DNA of 64,000 bases, from assembly GCA_027625915.1 (NCBI GenBank), contig JANTQA010000036.1, forward strand, positions 12,669,001-12,733,000, given 5' to 3'. Below the pieces are notes generated by a model. That model was not told the origin of the DNA and did not search any database. It worked only from the letters and a program-made list of their open reading frames with translations. This document shows positions 46,253 through 58,755 of the stretch, piece by piece. Source of the stretch: Anaeramoeba flamelloides. Its lineage: Eukaryota; Metamonada; Anaeramoebidae. Both the position numbers and the translations under genes were made by a program. Within the stretch, counting starts at the first letter, position 1. Each line of letters opens with the position of its first letter.

Positions 46253-49200
46253 TATATTATATTTAAGAATTTTAGTTTTGTTTTTAGAATTAAAACAATA
46301 ATTGATGGTCGATAACTAGAAAATTTAAATATATTCAAATGAAATATTTTTATATAAAATTGTGAATAATAAATTATTTTGTTTCAAATTTGTCCTTAGA
46401 ACAGTAAAATCTAACTTTTTATTCATACACAAACAAAATAAAGATATTTTATCATTTTATTTTTAATTTACTTTTAAATGAGAATAAAAAATTTCCTTTC
46501 AATCTACTTTTTTCTTCTATTTCATTAAAATAAAGTTTTTTAATGAGAATGTCCACTTAAAAACAAAGGTAATGTGTATTGTAAAAATCTACTTGAGTTC
46601 GTTTTTAAAAATTAAAATGAGAGAAATTAAATAGGGATTTATTTTTTATCAAACAATGATAAAAAAAATATAAAAAATGAGTTTAACTTTTTTTATCATC
46701 AAAAGAACACAAAGAAAAATTTTGGTAAGAATCAAGTTGCTTTAAATTTCTTGAGAACCACTTTTTTCTTTTATAAATTGTTAAAAAACTATACAAATAA
46801 TTAATTACATAAAAGAAAAAGAAAAAAGAAAACATTTCTTTAAATTTTGGAGTGAAATATTTTCAATATCCCAAATTTTGTTGACAAAACAGACACAACC
46901 AGTGGAACATAATTTTAAACAAGCTTCTTTCCTAACAAATTAAAAGATCTTTTGATTGTTCATTGCAAGCTTTTGAAGGAATTTAATAAATGCAGGAAGT
47001 GATCTTGGAAAAATTGAAAGGCAAAACAAAACATTTTTATTTTTTATTCTTTTTATTTTTTCCAAATTCCCTTTTTTACAGTTGTTTGAATTCCTTCAGC
47101 TCCTACTCTTCGTGTTTTTTAAAGTTATTGGAGGAGGAGAGAGGGTAAAAGAGGGTTAAAAAATAAGTAAAAGAATTGGTAAACTTGTTTGTGATTAGAT
47201 CTTATGCTGAACTTGTTCTGATTAGATCTTCAACTGAACCTAATCAAAGTAACCGAAGCAAACCGAATTTAAGTTAAACCAACCAAGTAATTAGAAACCA
47301 ACTGAAAAGAACTGAATTGGCATTTACGTGCAATCTGTTGAGTAAGTACTTGAAATGAGTGAATGCTTTCGAGTCCATATCTTGTTCTTGTATTTTGCAA
47401 AAACAAGATTTGGTAAACTTGTATAAATAAAAAAAAAAAGAAAAAGGAAAAGGAAAAAGAAAAAGAAAAGCAAACGAACAAAAAAAAAATTACGAAAACC
47501 AATACTATTTCTTAAAAACTCGTAGTTTCATAGATGTTGCCTTGTCTGTAAAGTTCTAATTGAAAATTTAATAAAGTGACATATTTCATTTGATCTATAG
47601 TTGTTCAAATATTTAGAACTCTTTATTAAAACAAATTATGGTGTCGATCCAAAAAAAAATCGACATAAAAGGAAATAATCACCAACCTACTCAACACTTG
47701 GGGTACAAAAAAAAACTTTTTAAACAAGTTTTTACTTTATTTTTTTAACTCTTTCATTTCTTACTTTTCTTTCTCTTTTTCTCGTCTTTGTTTAGAAATT
47801 TTTTTCTTTTCCTTATTTAAAGAAAAGATATCCTGTGAGTTATAATCTTGCCTAAATTATAGTTAGGATAAAAAAACTCTAAACATAAATCGAGAGTTTC
47901 AGAAAGTTCTGTAGAGTGCATCAAGTGCCGTAGCGTGCTGTCAAGTGCCTAGCTTTTCCAGAATTCAAAAGAATTGAGTAAAATCTTTGATTTAACTCAA
48001 TTCTTTTAAATTCTGAAAAACCTAATGGTGAAGTGCCGTCAAGTGCCTAGCTTTTCCATAATTCAAAAGAATAGAGAAAAATCTTTTGATTTTACTCAAT
48101 TCTTTTAAATTCTGAAAAAGCTAACGGCGGTTTTTTTCACTTTTTGTTTTTGTTTCGAAAATCTATTGATTTTCTAATCAAAACAAAAATTAAAAAAAAC
48201 CTAACTGCAAATAAGGAGGTAATTTTATTGAATCAAATCTCTTCAATAAAAAAAAAAAAAAAAAAAAATTGTATTTTTAAGCCTAATAACGCATATGAAT
48301 ATTATACAAATTCATCAAAATTCTAAATTTTTGAAAAAGTTAAAAAGTTAAAAGAATAGTAATAATACAAATCCATCCTATTTCAAATTTAAGCACTAAA
48401 ATACGTGCTTTTTTACTATAAATGAACTAAAATTCAAATTTTTTGCACACAGATAAAACAGTTAAAATAATAATACTACACTTTCCTGAAGTTTGGAAAT
48501 AATTTTGATTTTTGAAAAATATGTTAATCATTTTTTTGTTTTTATTTTTTATTTTCATTTTATTTTTTCCTTTACTGAACCTGTTTCATTCGATCTAAAA
48601 AATTTTTTCGAATGATTGATATTGATGTTAAAGTTAAGTTATTTTAAATCGAAGAACTCAAAACAAAATTAGTTAGTGATATCTAACCATTTTGATCAAA
48701 CAATAATTGTTAATAGAATTTTTACAAATTTACCAGTACATTTTTTTTGTTTTTAGCTCTCTCCAAAATTTTATACAAAATATTGATTTATTTTGATTAA
48801 TAATCATTTGTTTTTTGTTTTGTGTATATTGTAAAAGATAAGTAATTGTTAACATTTCAATTATTGAATGATTCTAATTTGGTATTTCTTCTTGAATTGA
48901 TTATTTAATAAGTTTTTTTTTTCAAAAATTAAATTTCACACGTGTTAAAAATTTTGAATTGGAGTTTACTTAATTCTAATTTACAACAAAATTTAATTTT
49001 TTCACAAGAGTTTAATACGGGTACTTGGGATATAAATGGGGAAAAATTTTCAGTTCAACTTTGTTTTTTCTTAAACTAAGAAATTTCCAAGAAATAGATT
49101 GTAATTTTGGATCTCTATTTATTTTTTTGGTCCATTTTTATGCTATACATGGATCTATTTTACGTGAAAAAACCAATGATCCAAAATGAAATCCAGATTT

Positions 49201-51197
49201 CAGAATTGAAAAAACGAGAATGAGATGGAATTTTATCTCATTTAAATTTCAGATACTCTTAAGGAAAAGTAGAATTTATGTTCCAAAATTGTCTTTTAGA
49301 ATTGGTTTGTGTAGAACTTGATATTTTCTCAACTCATTTTGCAAATATTGTGAGATTTAGTAATTTGTAGAAACAGTTTTCGTTTTTTAATTGGAAAACG
49401 AGAGCAATTAATTTTCATTTTTAAATTACATCAATTTTTTCGAAAAGTTTTTCTCTTTTCTTGTCTTTTTTGTATTATCATTCTTGAAAAAAATTGTCAA
49501 ATCAGTTTTAATTGTCAAATGGTAGCGAAAAGGAGAATTTTTCAATTATTTTTTTGCTTATTTTTCATTGATTAATAAAGATGTCTCCAATTGAATTCAC
49601 TCAAACTGAAATAACCACTCAGGAAAAATTATCAAATTGGTTTTGATTGTAAAATGGTAGTGAAAAGGAGAATTTTTCAAATTATTTTTTTACTTAGTGT
49701 TCACTGATCAATGAAGATATCTGAAAGTGAAATTCCTCAAAACTGGACTAATACCTATTGTTAAAATCTTAAATCCAATTTCACATGAATAAAAAAGCAT
49801 TGCAATGAAAAAATCCCAAAAAATTCACTTTTACTTGATGTTGAAAATAAAAATTCAAATTTAGAAGATTGAACATGCTTAAATTTTGGTTTTATGTGAT
49901 GTTTTGGATTTTGTTTTGATTCCAATAATCAATCTAAATTTTTGGACTTGGGTTTTAATTTTAACATGAACATAAAAAGACTTTATAAAATATTTGAAAA
50001 TTCGAACTTTTACTACTGTTTTACAATTAAAACCGATTTGACAATTTTTTTCTGAAATGGTTATATTATGATCGTACATTAAGTGTGTGCGTGTGGGTTG
50101 GGAGAGTATTGATCCTCGTTATTAAATCAAAATAAAAACAATGTGACAGAAATTATCCCAAAATAATAAATAAAAAAAAAAAAAAAAAAAAAAAGATAAA
50201 ACGTATGATTACCAATTGCCCTTTTGAAGTCATCGTATAGGCGAAATGTTAAAAGTGGTTCGTTTAACTCCCTAAAAAACAGTTTTAATAACCCTGTCAC
50301 GACGTGTGGGTTTTGAACAGTTTCCAAATCGACAATTTCATCCTTGTTATAAAGCGATTTGATTCTCTTGATTTCATTGGACTCTCCAGAGACTCTAAAG
50401 AGCCCCTCCATTTGAAGTGCTTTCCTTTTTGGGTTTTCCAGATACTTGACTGCGTTTTCAACAATCGAGGGGATTTGAACGCCGTCTTTTCTTTTGCAAA
50501 TTGCATTTTCAAGACTCCCTCCAAATAGTGGTGATGTTCCTTTCATTTTTTCAACATTAAGTTTTACATATTTTAGGCAAGTAAGTTTTTCTTCTTCGTT
50601 TTCCAAGGAGAGGTACCACCTTTGTTTTCATATCACAAAAAAGAAAAAAGAATAAAGAATAAAGAAAAAAGAAAAAGAAAAAAAGTAAAACTATTTTGTC
50701 AACGAGGTGGGATTAAGAAAAAAAATTATTTTTACAGCGAATTTTTGGAGTTTTCTTTCAATTGGTTTGTCAGATCAACCAAAACAATAAAGTCTTTTTT
50801 CAGTTGGCCATTTGGAAATTCGTCTGCCTGTGCATTTTTGAGTGAGACTTCAAATTCTGGTTTACGATCCTGGAAATTTTGTTTGGTGGACAAATTATAA
50901 AAAAAAAAATTTGGAGAAAGGAAAGTTAAAAGGGAAAAGGTGAGTTTTTATGTTTCAAATTTATGAAGATGAGAGGCCAAAATATTAAAAAAAAAAAATA
51001 ATTGTTTTTGTTTGAACAACAAAACTTTGTTTGTTTTGGATGAAAAGATTTACATTTTTGTTTTTAAAAAAAAAGATATAGCCTCCTTTGAATTGACAAA
51101 ATTTTTTTTTCCATTTCTTGACAGAATTCGTTCGATAAAACAATATACTTTTATAATCAGCAAGTCCAATTGGATTGTAGTTTGGAGCTTTAGACAT
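45407..51197 (-). CDS. PH-RhoGAP-SH3 domain GTPase-activating protein
   Basis: Predicted to speed GTP hydrolysis by Rho/Rac-type GTPases and so shut off actin signalling at membranes. Exons: 51197-51054, 50869-50736, 50619-50213 and 46197-45407; all junctions are GT-AG and keep frame (491 aa). A PH domain (about residues 12-115) spans exons 1-3 (KKWKKKFCQFKGGYIFFFK, DRKPEFEVSL, WYLSLENEEE). RhoGAP (about 122-295) has the arginine-finger motif EGLFRVSG, then NPHVVTGLLKLFFRELNEPL and, after the last intron, SLPKGNYITYKYLINFL and NLAVVFGPNLI. SH3 (about 334-392) has AISGYTAKGEGQLTFKKG and RGWWYGKI ... GIFPSNY. A Ser/Asn linker and a C-terminal coiled coil follow. The third intron is 4.0 kb, splits the RhoGAP domain after DDFKRAI, and carries repeats and a TG/TA microsatellite beside the acceptor. 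Confidence 0.92.
46206..46250. repeat. TA/TG microsatellite next to a splice acceptor
   Basis: (TA)n followed by about 16 TG units, ending a few bases from the acceptor of RhoGAP exon 4 (acceptor at 46198-46199 on the minus strand). On the transcript the polypyrimidine position is thus a CA/TA repeat. Confidence 0.9.
47900..48210. repeat. Palindrome-module cluster 4 (tandem)
   Basis: Two tandem copies of a hairpin unit of about 95 bp, each starting GTCAAGTGCCTAGCTTTTCC and closing in CTAATGG or CTAACGGCGG (47941-48033 and 48038-48130). Each stem pairs AATTCAAAAGAATTGAGTAA-like sequence with its mirror. A third hairpin (48131-48200) follows. In the large intron of the RhoGAP gene, with no LINE coding remnant seen beside it. 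Confidence 0.7.
49482..50057. mobile_element. TIR element with tandemly duplicated left end
   Basis: Two direct copies of about 135 bp (from 49491 and from 49626), each with AATGGTAG(C/T)GAAAAGGAG, and one inverted copy at the right (about 50010-50057, mirror of AATTGTCAAATCGGTTTTAA). In the large intron of the RhoGAP gene. Confidence 0.65.
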
Positions 51198-51958
51198 AAT
51201 TACAAAACAAAATCAGTAGTGTAAATGAACTAACAAAAAAGATTCAGATAAAAAAAAGTAAAAAATGAAAACTATTTTTCGCAATCTTTTTTTCGTTTTA
51301 TCCTTTCTTTGATTTCATTTTTGATTTAAACGAAAATAGTTGGGAATTGTTTTGGTGTTTTATATCTTTTGTTAAGAACGATCAATCAGATTCTCAATTA
51401 AAGTAAATTGAAGAAAAACCCAGTTGATATGGTTCGAAAAGGTGTTTGTTTTTTTTTGTCTCAAGTGAAAAAGAGTTCCGAATTTAGTTGTCATAAAGTT
51501 AACATTTGAAATGGGAAAATTATTGTGAGACTGATCGAAATTTCGATTTGTTTTAAGAGCTTCTTGAAAAAATATTACATTGATAATTGTAATGAATAAC
51601 TTTGGGGTAAAAAGTTTTCAGGCCTTTTGGTTGTAAAATACTAATTTTTTACTGGTTATCCAAAAAATTGCTGTAAAAAGCAAGAATAAGATTTTTCAAA
51701 ATATGAATATATGTTGGTGATTGTTAATTGGGGAAAACGATGGGTGTTTTGAAGTTAACAGTTCGACTATTTTTTCTTGGGGCCAAAAATAGTGGCTCAA
51801 TAAAAGATTTTTTTTCTAATAATTGTTATTTTTAAACACCAATTTTATCAGTATAGGGGAGACTATAATACCACTACAAGAGAACCTAAAGAATTATTTA
51901 ACTCAACTTTAAACAAGTATTATTGCATTTTGATCAAAAATACTTTAAAATAATTCTA

Positions 51959-52126
51959 ATACTGGTATTTGAATAATAAATGGGATTTTTTTTCACTTCA
52001 TTTTTAATTTCTCTTTTTTAAGAGAACATAGATAGAGAACCTCTTTCTTTAAGAACTATATTTATAAAAAAAAAATATGGAAAAGGAAGTGAAAATTCTT
52101 TCCCATTTAAAATTTAAATACCAGTA
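51959..52126. repeat. Inverted repeat with ACTGGTATTTGAA ends
   Basis: Arms ACTGGTATTTGAATAATAAA and the mirror near 52105-52126; inner parts TTCACTTCATTTT and AGGAAGTGAAAA also pair. Weaker pairing continues outward (TTTTGATCAAAAATACTTTA at 51929 against 52240), so the element may be about 330 bp. The same arm motif occurs inside the A-type elements. Confidence 0.6.
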
Positions 52127-52414
52127 TAACTTTTATGTACCAAAATTTGAGATCTTTTGCATATTACACTTTATATCACCCAAACCTTAGCAACACTAAA
52201 AGCTATACTGGCCAATTCTTTTGTATAACTATAGGGCTTTAAAGTATTTTGATCAAACAAATTTTTTAGATGGAATATTTAGATGAATTTCTTTACTTTA
52301 GTAGTTTGTTTGTATATTTAATATTTATTAATTCTTACTTTTAACTTTTTTAATCCCAATTGAAACCAATCAAAAAAGATAACTTTTTGGGATACACATT
52401 CATGTAAAAAATCG

Positions 52415-52592
52415 AAAAATCGGGATTATCCAATTAATAAAAATAAACAAAAATAAATAAATAACAAAGAAAGTATCAAAGATATTATTAGCCATTAGGA
52501 ATTATTATTTATTTTGTCATTAGTCACAAATATGGTAAATTAAGACTCTTTATTAAAAATTCTAAACAAAATATTTGAAATTAGGAAAGTAT
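52415..52592 (+). mobile_element. LINE 3' end fragment (copy 3)
   Basis: Only the last 60 or so codons remain: LLFILSLVTNMVN and SLLKILNKIFEIRK correspond to SLFILSLVNDKEK and TLLKYLNKNLEIRE of copy 2. Followed directly by AAGTGC repeats and the palindrome cluster at 52595. Confidence 0.62.
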
Positions 52593-52594
52593 AT

Positions 52595-52945
52595 TAAGTG
52601 CTGTAGAGAGTAATAGAGTACAACAGTTTTCTGAATGCTTTCTGTTTTATTTGTGAAGTGTTCTAGGTTTTTTTTACTTTAGAAATAAACCGAAAATTTA
52701 TTAAAATTTTCGGTTTATTTCTAAAGTAAAAAAAACCTAACGAAAATCTATTGATTTTCTAAATAAATAGAAAACTCAAAAAAAACTAATGGAAATTTAT
52801 TTTTATTTTTCGAAATAAAAAAAAAATTAATAAAATTTTCGTTTAATTTCTAAAATTAAAGAAAGCCAGATAAGCATTTTATAGAATTTAGATGAATTGA
52901 GTAAAATCAAAGGTTTATTTAATTCTTTTTAATTCTCTATAAGTT
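52595..52945. repeat. Palindrome-module cluster 5
   Basis: Follows LINE copy 3. It contains AAGTGCTGTAGAGAG, GTGTTCTAGG, and the 74 bp palindrome at 52666-52740, identical by eye in its arms to that of cluster 1 except at the base after AAATAAAC. It closes in a worn TTCTTTTTAATTCT hairpin. Confidence 0.68.
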
Positions 52946-54367
52946 AACACTAGTTCTCTTGATGTTTTAATGATTATTTGTAAAATCTATTAGCTTTTAT
53001 AAATAAATAGAAAATTCCAAGATAACTTAAAGTTAGTATATTTCATTTTACAAAACAAAATAAAAGTTTACAATATTTTCTTAAAAGTCAAAAGAATTTT
53101 GCAGAGAACAAATAATTTACTCAATTCTTTGAAATGTAAAAAGAAAAAGAAAAAACTCTTGGTTATAAGAGGAAATTTCCAATCTATTTCAGAATAACAA
53201 TAAAAAAAAAAATACGTTTTTAAGAATTCATCAAAATATATTTTTTTTTTCATCTTCTTTTTAGACATCTTGGATAATCAAAATGAATAATACCAAGTTA
53301 AAAAATTATTAAGGATTCAAAGAAAAAATCAAAGAGAAAAAGAAATATCCCACTTTAATAAATATCACACAAATGAAAAAACATGATCAAATATCAAATG
53401 AAACTAAATTTACAAAAAGTGTGGTACCTGTTATGATTGTGGGTGTACTTGATTCAACAATAGAGTTGATTTATTTTTTCAATATTTGATCAATAACTTA
53501 TTAATGTCTTTCCAAAGTCAGTCTGAATTTTTTTAGATATCAAATTTTGAAGTAAATATAGATAATTAAAAAGTTGAAAATGAGGATAAGAAAGTTTAAA
53601 TTGAAAAAAAACAAAAAATTCTAAAATAAGTTAATTCCAGACTTAGTCTTGAGAAATAATCAAAAAAAATATATAATTGATTAGTGCAAATTGTAATTGT
53701 ATTTTCTGAGAATTTTTGACATTTAAAGTTATTTTAGAAAATACTAAATTCAAAATCTTCAGTTTGTCTAAAATTTTTCATAAAAATAATCCAAAGGGAT
53801 CTGATAGCTTAAGAATTAGACTTTCGAATAGAAAATTGTATAATTTTCGATAATTATGCACTTAAAAGAGTTAGATAATCTCATTAAATATTTGCTAACT
53901 GGGAATTTAAAAAAAAAAAAAAACCGTAAAATTTCCACAATTCAAACACTTTCAAAAATTTTCCCCTTCTAAGATCTGACAAAATGTGATTTTAATAAAT
54001 CATAATTTTCATTTCAAATCTATAAATACAAAACAATTAATATAGCTGTTATAAAAATTTTTACAGTTACAAGTTTGAAATGTTTTGATTTTTTATTTTT
54101 ATCTGAAAATTTCTATTGGGTCCTTTCCTTTGGTTAAAAATAATTTTCTGAAATGGATTAAAAAAATTTTGTAATATTTTTGAGTACCTAATACTAAATC
54201 AAAAAGTAACCAAATTGTGAAATATAATCAATCTCCAAAAATCAACAATCAAAAAACGGAATTTTTTAGAAAAAATTACCCAGGAGAGACTTAATTCCCA
54301 TTGAAATGGCCAAGAGTTTTAATCATGAAAACAATGGTGTTAATCCCAAGTGTTGATCTTTCTAAAC

Positions 54368-54971
54368 CCCTTTTCAAAAATTGTTACTCACCTGAAATAA
54401 TAAATTGTAAAAAAAAATCAATTATACTTTAGTATTCAAGAACAATTAATAACTAAATATGATTTGTATATCACTTTTAAACCCTTCTAAATCTATAAAG
54501 GCCTGATACATTAAAAAATAAAAAAAATAAAACCAAAAACTAAAAAAAAGTGAGTCACAATTTTTGAAATGAGCATTACGGATTTTTTATTACTAAACTT
54601 TCACTGAAAAAAAGTTGAACAACAAGATTTTTTACGAATAATTAAATCCATTTTAAAAGACATTACATAGTCTCAATTTTCATAGTGATTATTTGTCTTT
54701 TTCCAAGTATCTTTTTTTCTCCACATGATCTCTCTAAAAAAAAAAAAAAAGAAAAAAAAAGAAAAAACAAGAAAAAAAAAAAAAATGAAAAAGCAAAACT
54801 AAAATTTGACAAAATTAGAAAGAAAAAGAAAAACAAAAGAAAAAAAAAATTAGAAAAAATGATTCTGATCCAACAATTTGAAAATATTTTTTTAAAAAGA
54901 ATACTTGAATAAACCCTCAAAACAACTTCCAATTAACATTTTAAAGTGAGTCAAAATTTTTGAAAAATAGT
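54368..54971 (+). mobile_element. 600-bp dispersed TIR element, copy 2
   Basis: Same order and orientation as 25524-26131, with the shared block GAAATGAGCATTACGGATTT at about 54566. Differences are mainly point changes and homopolymer length in a purine-rich tract. Confidence 0.78.
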
Positions 54972-55469
54972 TTAGCTTTTTGAGATCTCAGTAATTATTT
55001 TTTCATTTTTTTCTTTCCTAAAATAAGCTTTTTTTTTTCTCAAAGAATATTAAACAAATCCTTAATCTGTTAAATACAGCAACATTTTAGTACAATCAAA
55101 AATTGAATTTAACTAAATGAAATTGTTAATGCACCGAATAATACGATTCCATATATATTGAAGAAATTTGACTATTTGGATATTTAATATAAGAATAAAT
55201 GTATAATTATTTTGTTTTAAAAATTTGAATTTTTTAAAATTGAGGAATTACTTTTGACTTTTTTTTTAAAAAAAAATTATTAAAAAAGTCGGTATGTTAT
55301 ATCATTTTGAAAATATTTAATTGTGACAAGCCAACTAAAAAAGGGTTTTTTGAGTGTCAGGGGGGTATTGAAACATAGAATTCAAGATTTAATTTACTAG
55401 TTATATAGTGAAAAGAAATCAAAACCAAAGTAAACTAGAGTTGGATCTTTCATTTTTTGAAATTTTTAC

Positions 55470-56290
55470 AACCATTTTTTTTTTTTTTCATTAAATTTTA
55501 TGTTTTAATAAATTTTCTTTGAATCTAGAAATATGTTTATACGAATGAGGAAAATTAATCCAAGAGTAAACCAAAATATAGACCAGAAAGGGTGTACACT
55601 TGTCTCAAAAATTTTCAAATTGAAGAATAAAGTACCGAATATTACCTTTTAATATAAATTTGTTGGAGTTAAGAATGAAAAAAAAAAAAAATAAAATTCA
55701 CGAAAGCTTATTTTTGAAGATTTCTTTTCTTGGTCTTCTTAATTTGTGTGAATTCCAAACAATTTATAGCCTTGATTTCCCCCAACCTATTACTATTGAT
55801 TATTTTGCAAAAACAATTATTTATAAATTTGTTTTCCAAATTCTTTTTTTCAGATAATTTTATCTTACCATAATGAAAACAAGGTATATTGATTCAAAAA
55901 CTAAAATAAAGGGGTTGAATTCTAGGAATCAAAATACAGCTACAAACAGATTCAACCAAAATAAAAGAAAAATTTAAGAAAAAAATTCAATCAGAATTCA
56001 GAATTATTTTGAGTTCACATTTTAATGGAAAATAAATAATTATCAAATTAAACAAATTCATCCAATAAATAAATTTTTCGAAAGAAGATTTTAAAAAAAT
56101 ATCATATTTTCTTTAATCATATCTAAATTAAATAATTTAAATGAAAATATGACAATTTAGTCATTTTTGAAATTTCTTTCGAAATAAAAAGTAATTTATT
56201 TCAAAAAAAAAAATTGATAAAGTTTTTCCATAAAGAATTAAAAATAAAACTAAGTAAAAACTGAGAAATTACTTCAAATATTACCGATAA
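55470..56290 (+). repeat. Dispersed non-coding repeat, copy 2
   Basis: Partner of 38840-39660 in the same orientation, with matching blocks AAATTTGTTGGAGTTAAGAA, GGGGTTGAATTCTAGGAATC and GAAATAAAAAGTAATTTATT. Confidence 0.55.
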
Positions 56291-56569
56291 AATGAAAAAA
56301 ATAATTTTTTTTTTTTCCTTTTTTTTTTGGTATTTTGAACAAGTTGAACTCCTCCAATAAAATTCACACAATATTGACTGTTGTCATTTTTAAATTTTGA
56401 AAAACTAATAATTTTGTATTAATATATTAGGTAGATGAAATTAAAATATTGTTTTAGAAACATTGGTCTACAGAGATGTCTGTGTGATTCGTCTAGAATG
56501 GGATATGAAATGATTTGAAAATTGAATTCTCGAATTTGTTAATGCAAATTGAACAAAAAAGATTTGATG

Positions 56570-57080
56570 ATTTTTTTGAATTTATCAGAAATGAAATCAT
56601 CCCTTGAGTTCATTTGATCACTATCCCAAATAAGATCATTATTATTGAATATGAGTCAAAAAAGGGCGGGAGTGGGACTTTATCTATTGAGATCTGGAAT
56701 AACTATTAAATATTCAAAATTTTTGGAATTGGAAATTTTGCATGATCAGATTCTTAGTTGTTAATAAAAACCACAACCCAACCCTCTTTGTTCTAACTCG
56801 ATTTTTTGGAGGATTTTATTGGAAACTCGATAATAGTTGTCTCTTCGAACAAAAAGTGTTGCTAACTGGAAAACACTATTAACTTACAATTAGAAATTCT
56901 ATCTACAAAATTCCAAATTCCAATAATTTTGAATATTTAATAGTTCTTCCAGATCTCAATAGATAAAGTAGACACACTCCCACCCTTTTTTTGACTCATA
57001 GTCCATAATTATGGAATTTTTTTGGATATACCCTAAACATTTAACGGGGGATTTTATTTCCGATAAATTCAAATAAATAA
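56570..57080. mobile_element. TIR element with arms of about 170 bp
   Basis: Left arm about 56570-56735 and right arm about 56912-57080 are inverted copies. The best-kept part is GAGTCAAAAAAGGGCGGGAG at 56652 against its mirror near 56985, and AGATCTGGAATAACTATTAA against its mirror. Non-coding loop. Confidence 0.75.
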
Positions 57081-57691
57081 AGTTTAAATTATGTCTTTGT
57101 AGTCCAAAAAGGAAAAACAAAAATCGGGGTGGCTTTCGTTTTTAATTGTTATTCAGAAAGTATAAAGTTATTTTCAAAACGAATAATATTTTTAGGAAAA
57201 AAAGTGAAACGGGGTTTTTCATTGGGAAATTTTAAAAGAACCTAAAAAAGAAAGACAAGATCAATACAAAAAAGAAACACAATAACTTTAAATAATAAAT
57301 TGTTTAATTATTTCCAATTAACCAAACAAATATAATTTTGATCACCTTACTGAATAAAATACAGGTGTGTGGTTTTAGAGATCTCAAAAATAGTCAATTT
57401 TTTCAACAAATTTCTAATAACAAGATCTATCAAAGAAAAGCTACATACCAAAAAGAGAGTATTATAAAAAAATGATATTGTGTTGAATCTTTCATTTTGT
57501 CCTTAAATCATTTAATTTTTTTTTTATTGTGAGATGTTATTTTTAATTTTTAGTTACTTTGGGCAATCAGATTCTATTAGGGTTATCAATTATAAATATG
57601 ATTGAACTATTTGTTTTGAAAATCATCAAGAAAAATGTTATGAAAATACATTATTTCAAAAATTCTAATATTGGTTTAAAAGTTACAATAG

Positions 57692-58181
57692 AGCAGTGAA
57701 AAAAATACCGGACATGAAAAAAATCCCTGAAAAGATTTTTAATTGTGAATATTAGTAAAATTATTGTGTAATTTCATTTATGTACAATAAAATTCCTTTT
57801 TTAAAGAATCAAACTTTTTCAATTATAACCCCCCCACTTATTAGAATGAAGATTGATGAAATCACACTTGTTCAAAAAACCATTCAATCAATCAAAAAAC
57901 AAGAAGAAAAATTATCATTTTCAAAACTCTAGTAAACCTCAATAAAACTCGATTGTTTTTCAAAAAAAGTTGATCAACATATGGACTATCAAGCAATTAC
58001 TCGAGTATTCTAGAGACACCTTACTTTGATGGACTTTAGGAAGGTTTATTACTAATCTCATAAAAAAATTGGTTATTTAAAATAAGGATTTCATTGAAAT
58101 TAGACAAAAATTTTACTAATACTCACAATTAAAAATCTTGTCCGGGATTTTTTTCATGTCCGGTATTTTTTTCCCTACTAT
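57692..58181. mobile_element. TIR element with CAGTG-type ends
   Basis: Inverted arms of about 88 bp: the left reads AAAAAATACCGGACATGAAA and the right holds the mirror TTTCATGTCCGGTATTTTTT. TA-containing flanks. About 490 bp, non-coding, 600 bp upstream of eS1. Confidence 0.8.
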
Positions 58182-58289
58182 ACTTTAAGTTTTGTCAAAC
58201 GAACTCAATATTTTGAAAATTTTTATTGCAAATTTTCATTTATTACTTGAAAAATGATATTTTTAATTTCTCTTTTTATTATCACAATT

Positions 58290-58515
58290 TACTATTTGTT
58301 TCAAAATAAAGGGAACAAAATTTTCATTCAGCTTTCCTAAAAAAAAGATTTTTAAAATCATATATCATATCATTTTTTAAGAGTGTATTTTGTTTAAATT
58401 TCCAATTTACCTTTTAGAATTGTTGATTTTATGATGATTTATTTTAAATCTAAGAAAGTTTTTTTTGGAAAGCTGAATGAAAATTTTGATCTTTTTGTTT
58501 TACAATTAATAGTAT
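58290..58515. mobile_element. Short TIR element, copy upstream of eS1
   Basis: About 225 bp with terminal arms of about 48 bp; inner arm AAAATTTTCATTCAGCTTTC and its mirror. The copy at 60492-60726 shares both arms. Confidence 0.75.
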
Positions 58516-58755
58516 TATAAAGTTGTTTAAAATAATTCTAATTAACTCTATTTTTGGATCTTTTTAGACCGAATAATAAAAAAAAAGATAAATTTCAAAA
58601 TGAAATACTTTTCAAAAAAATAAAAATTAAAACAACTCTTAAGATCAAAGAAAAAGAATAATTTCAAGCTCCATCAAAAAGCTTTTAAGAAATTAACCAA
58701 ACTGAAATTTCATTTTTTTAATAATTTATTTTTGTTGAAAAAGAAATACATTTAA

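Noticed and set aside
47340-47395. Possible tRNA B-box-like TTTCGAGTCC
   Set aside because: No acceptor stem, A box or cloverleaf pairing could be found around it.
47269-47502. Possible minus-strand exon with less AT-rich DNA at 47160-47420
   Set aside because: It lies inside the RhoGAP intron. The frame is mainly Phe/Ser low complexity, and no splice-flanked coding block was found.
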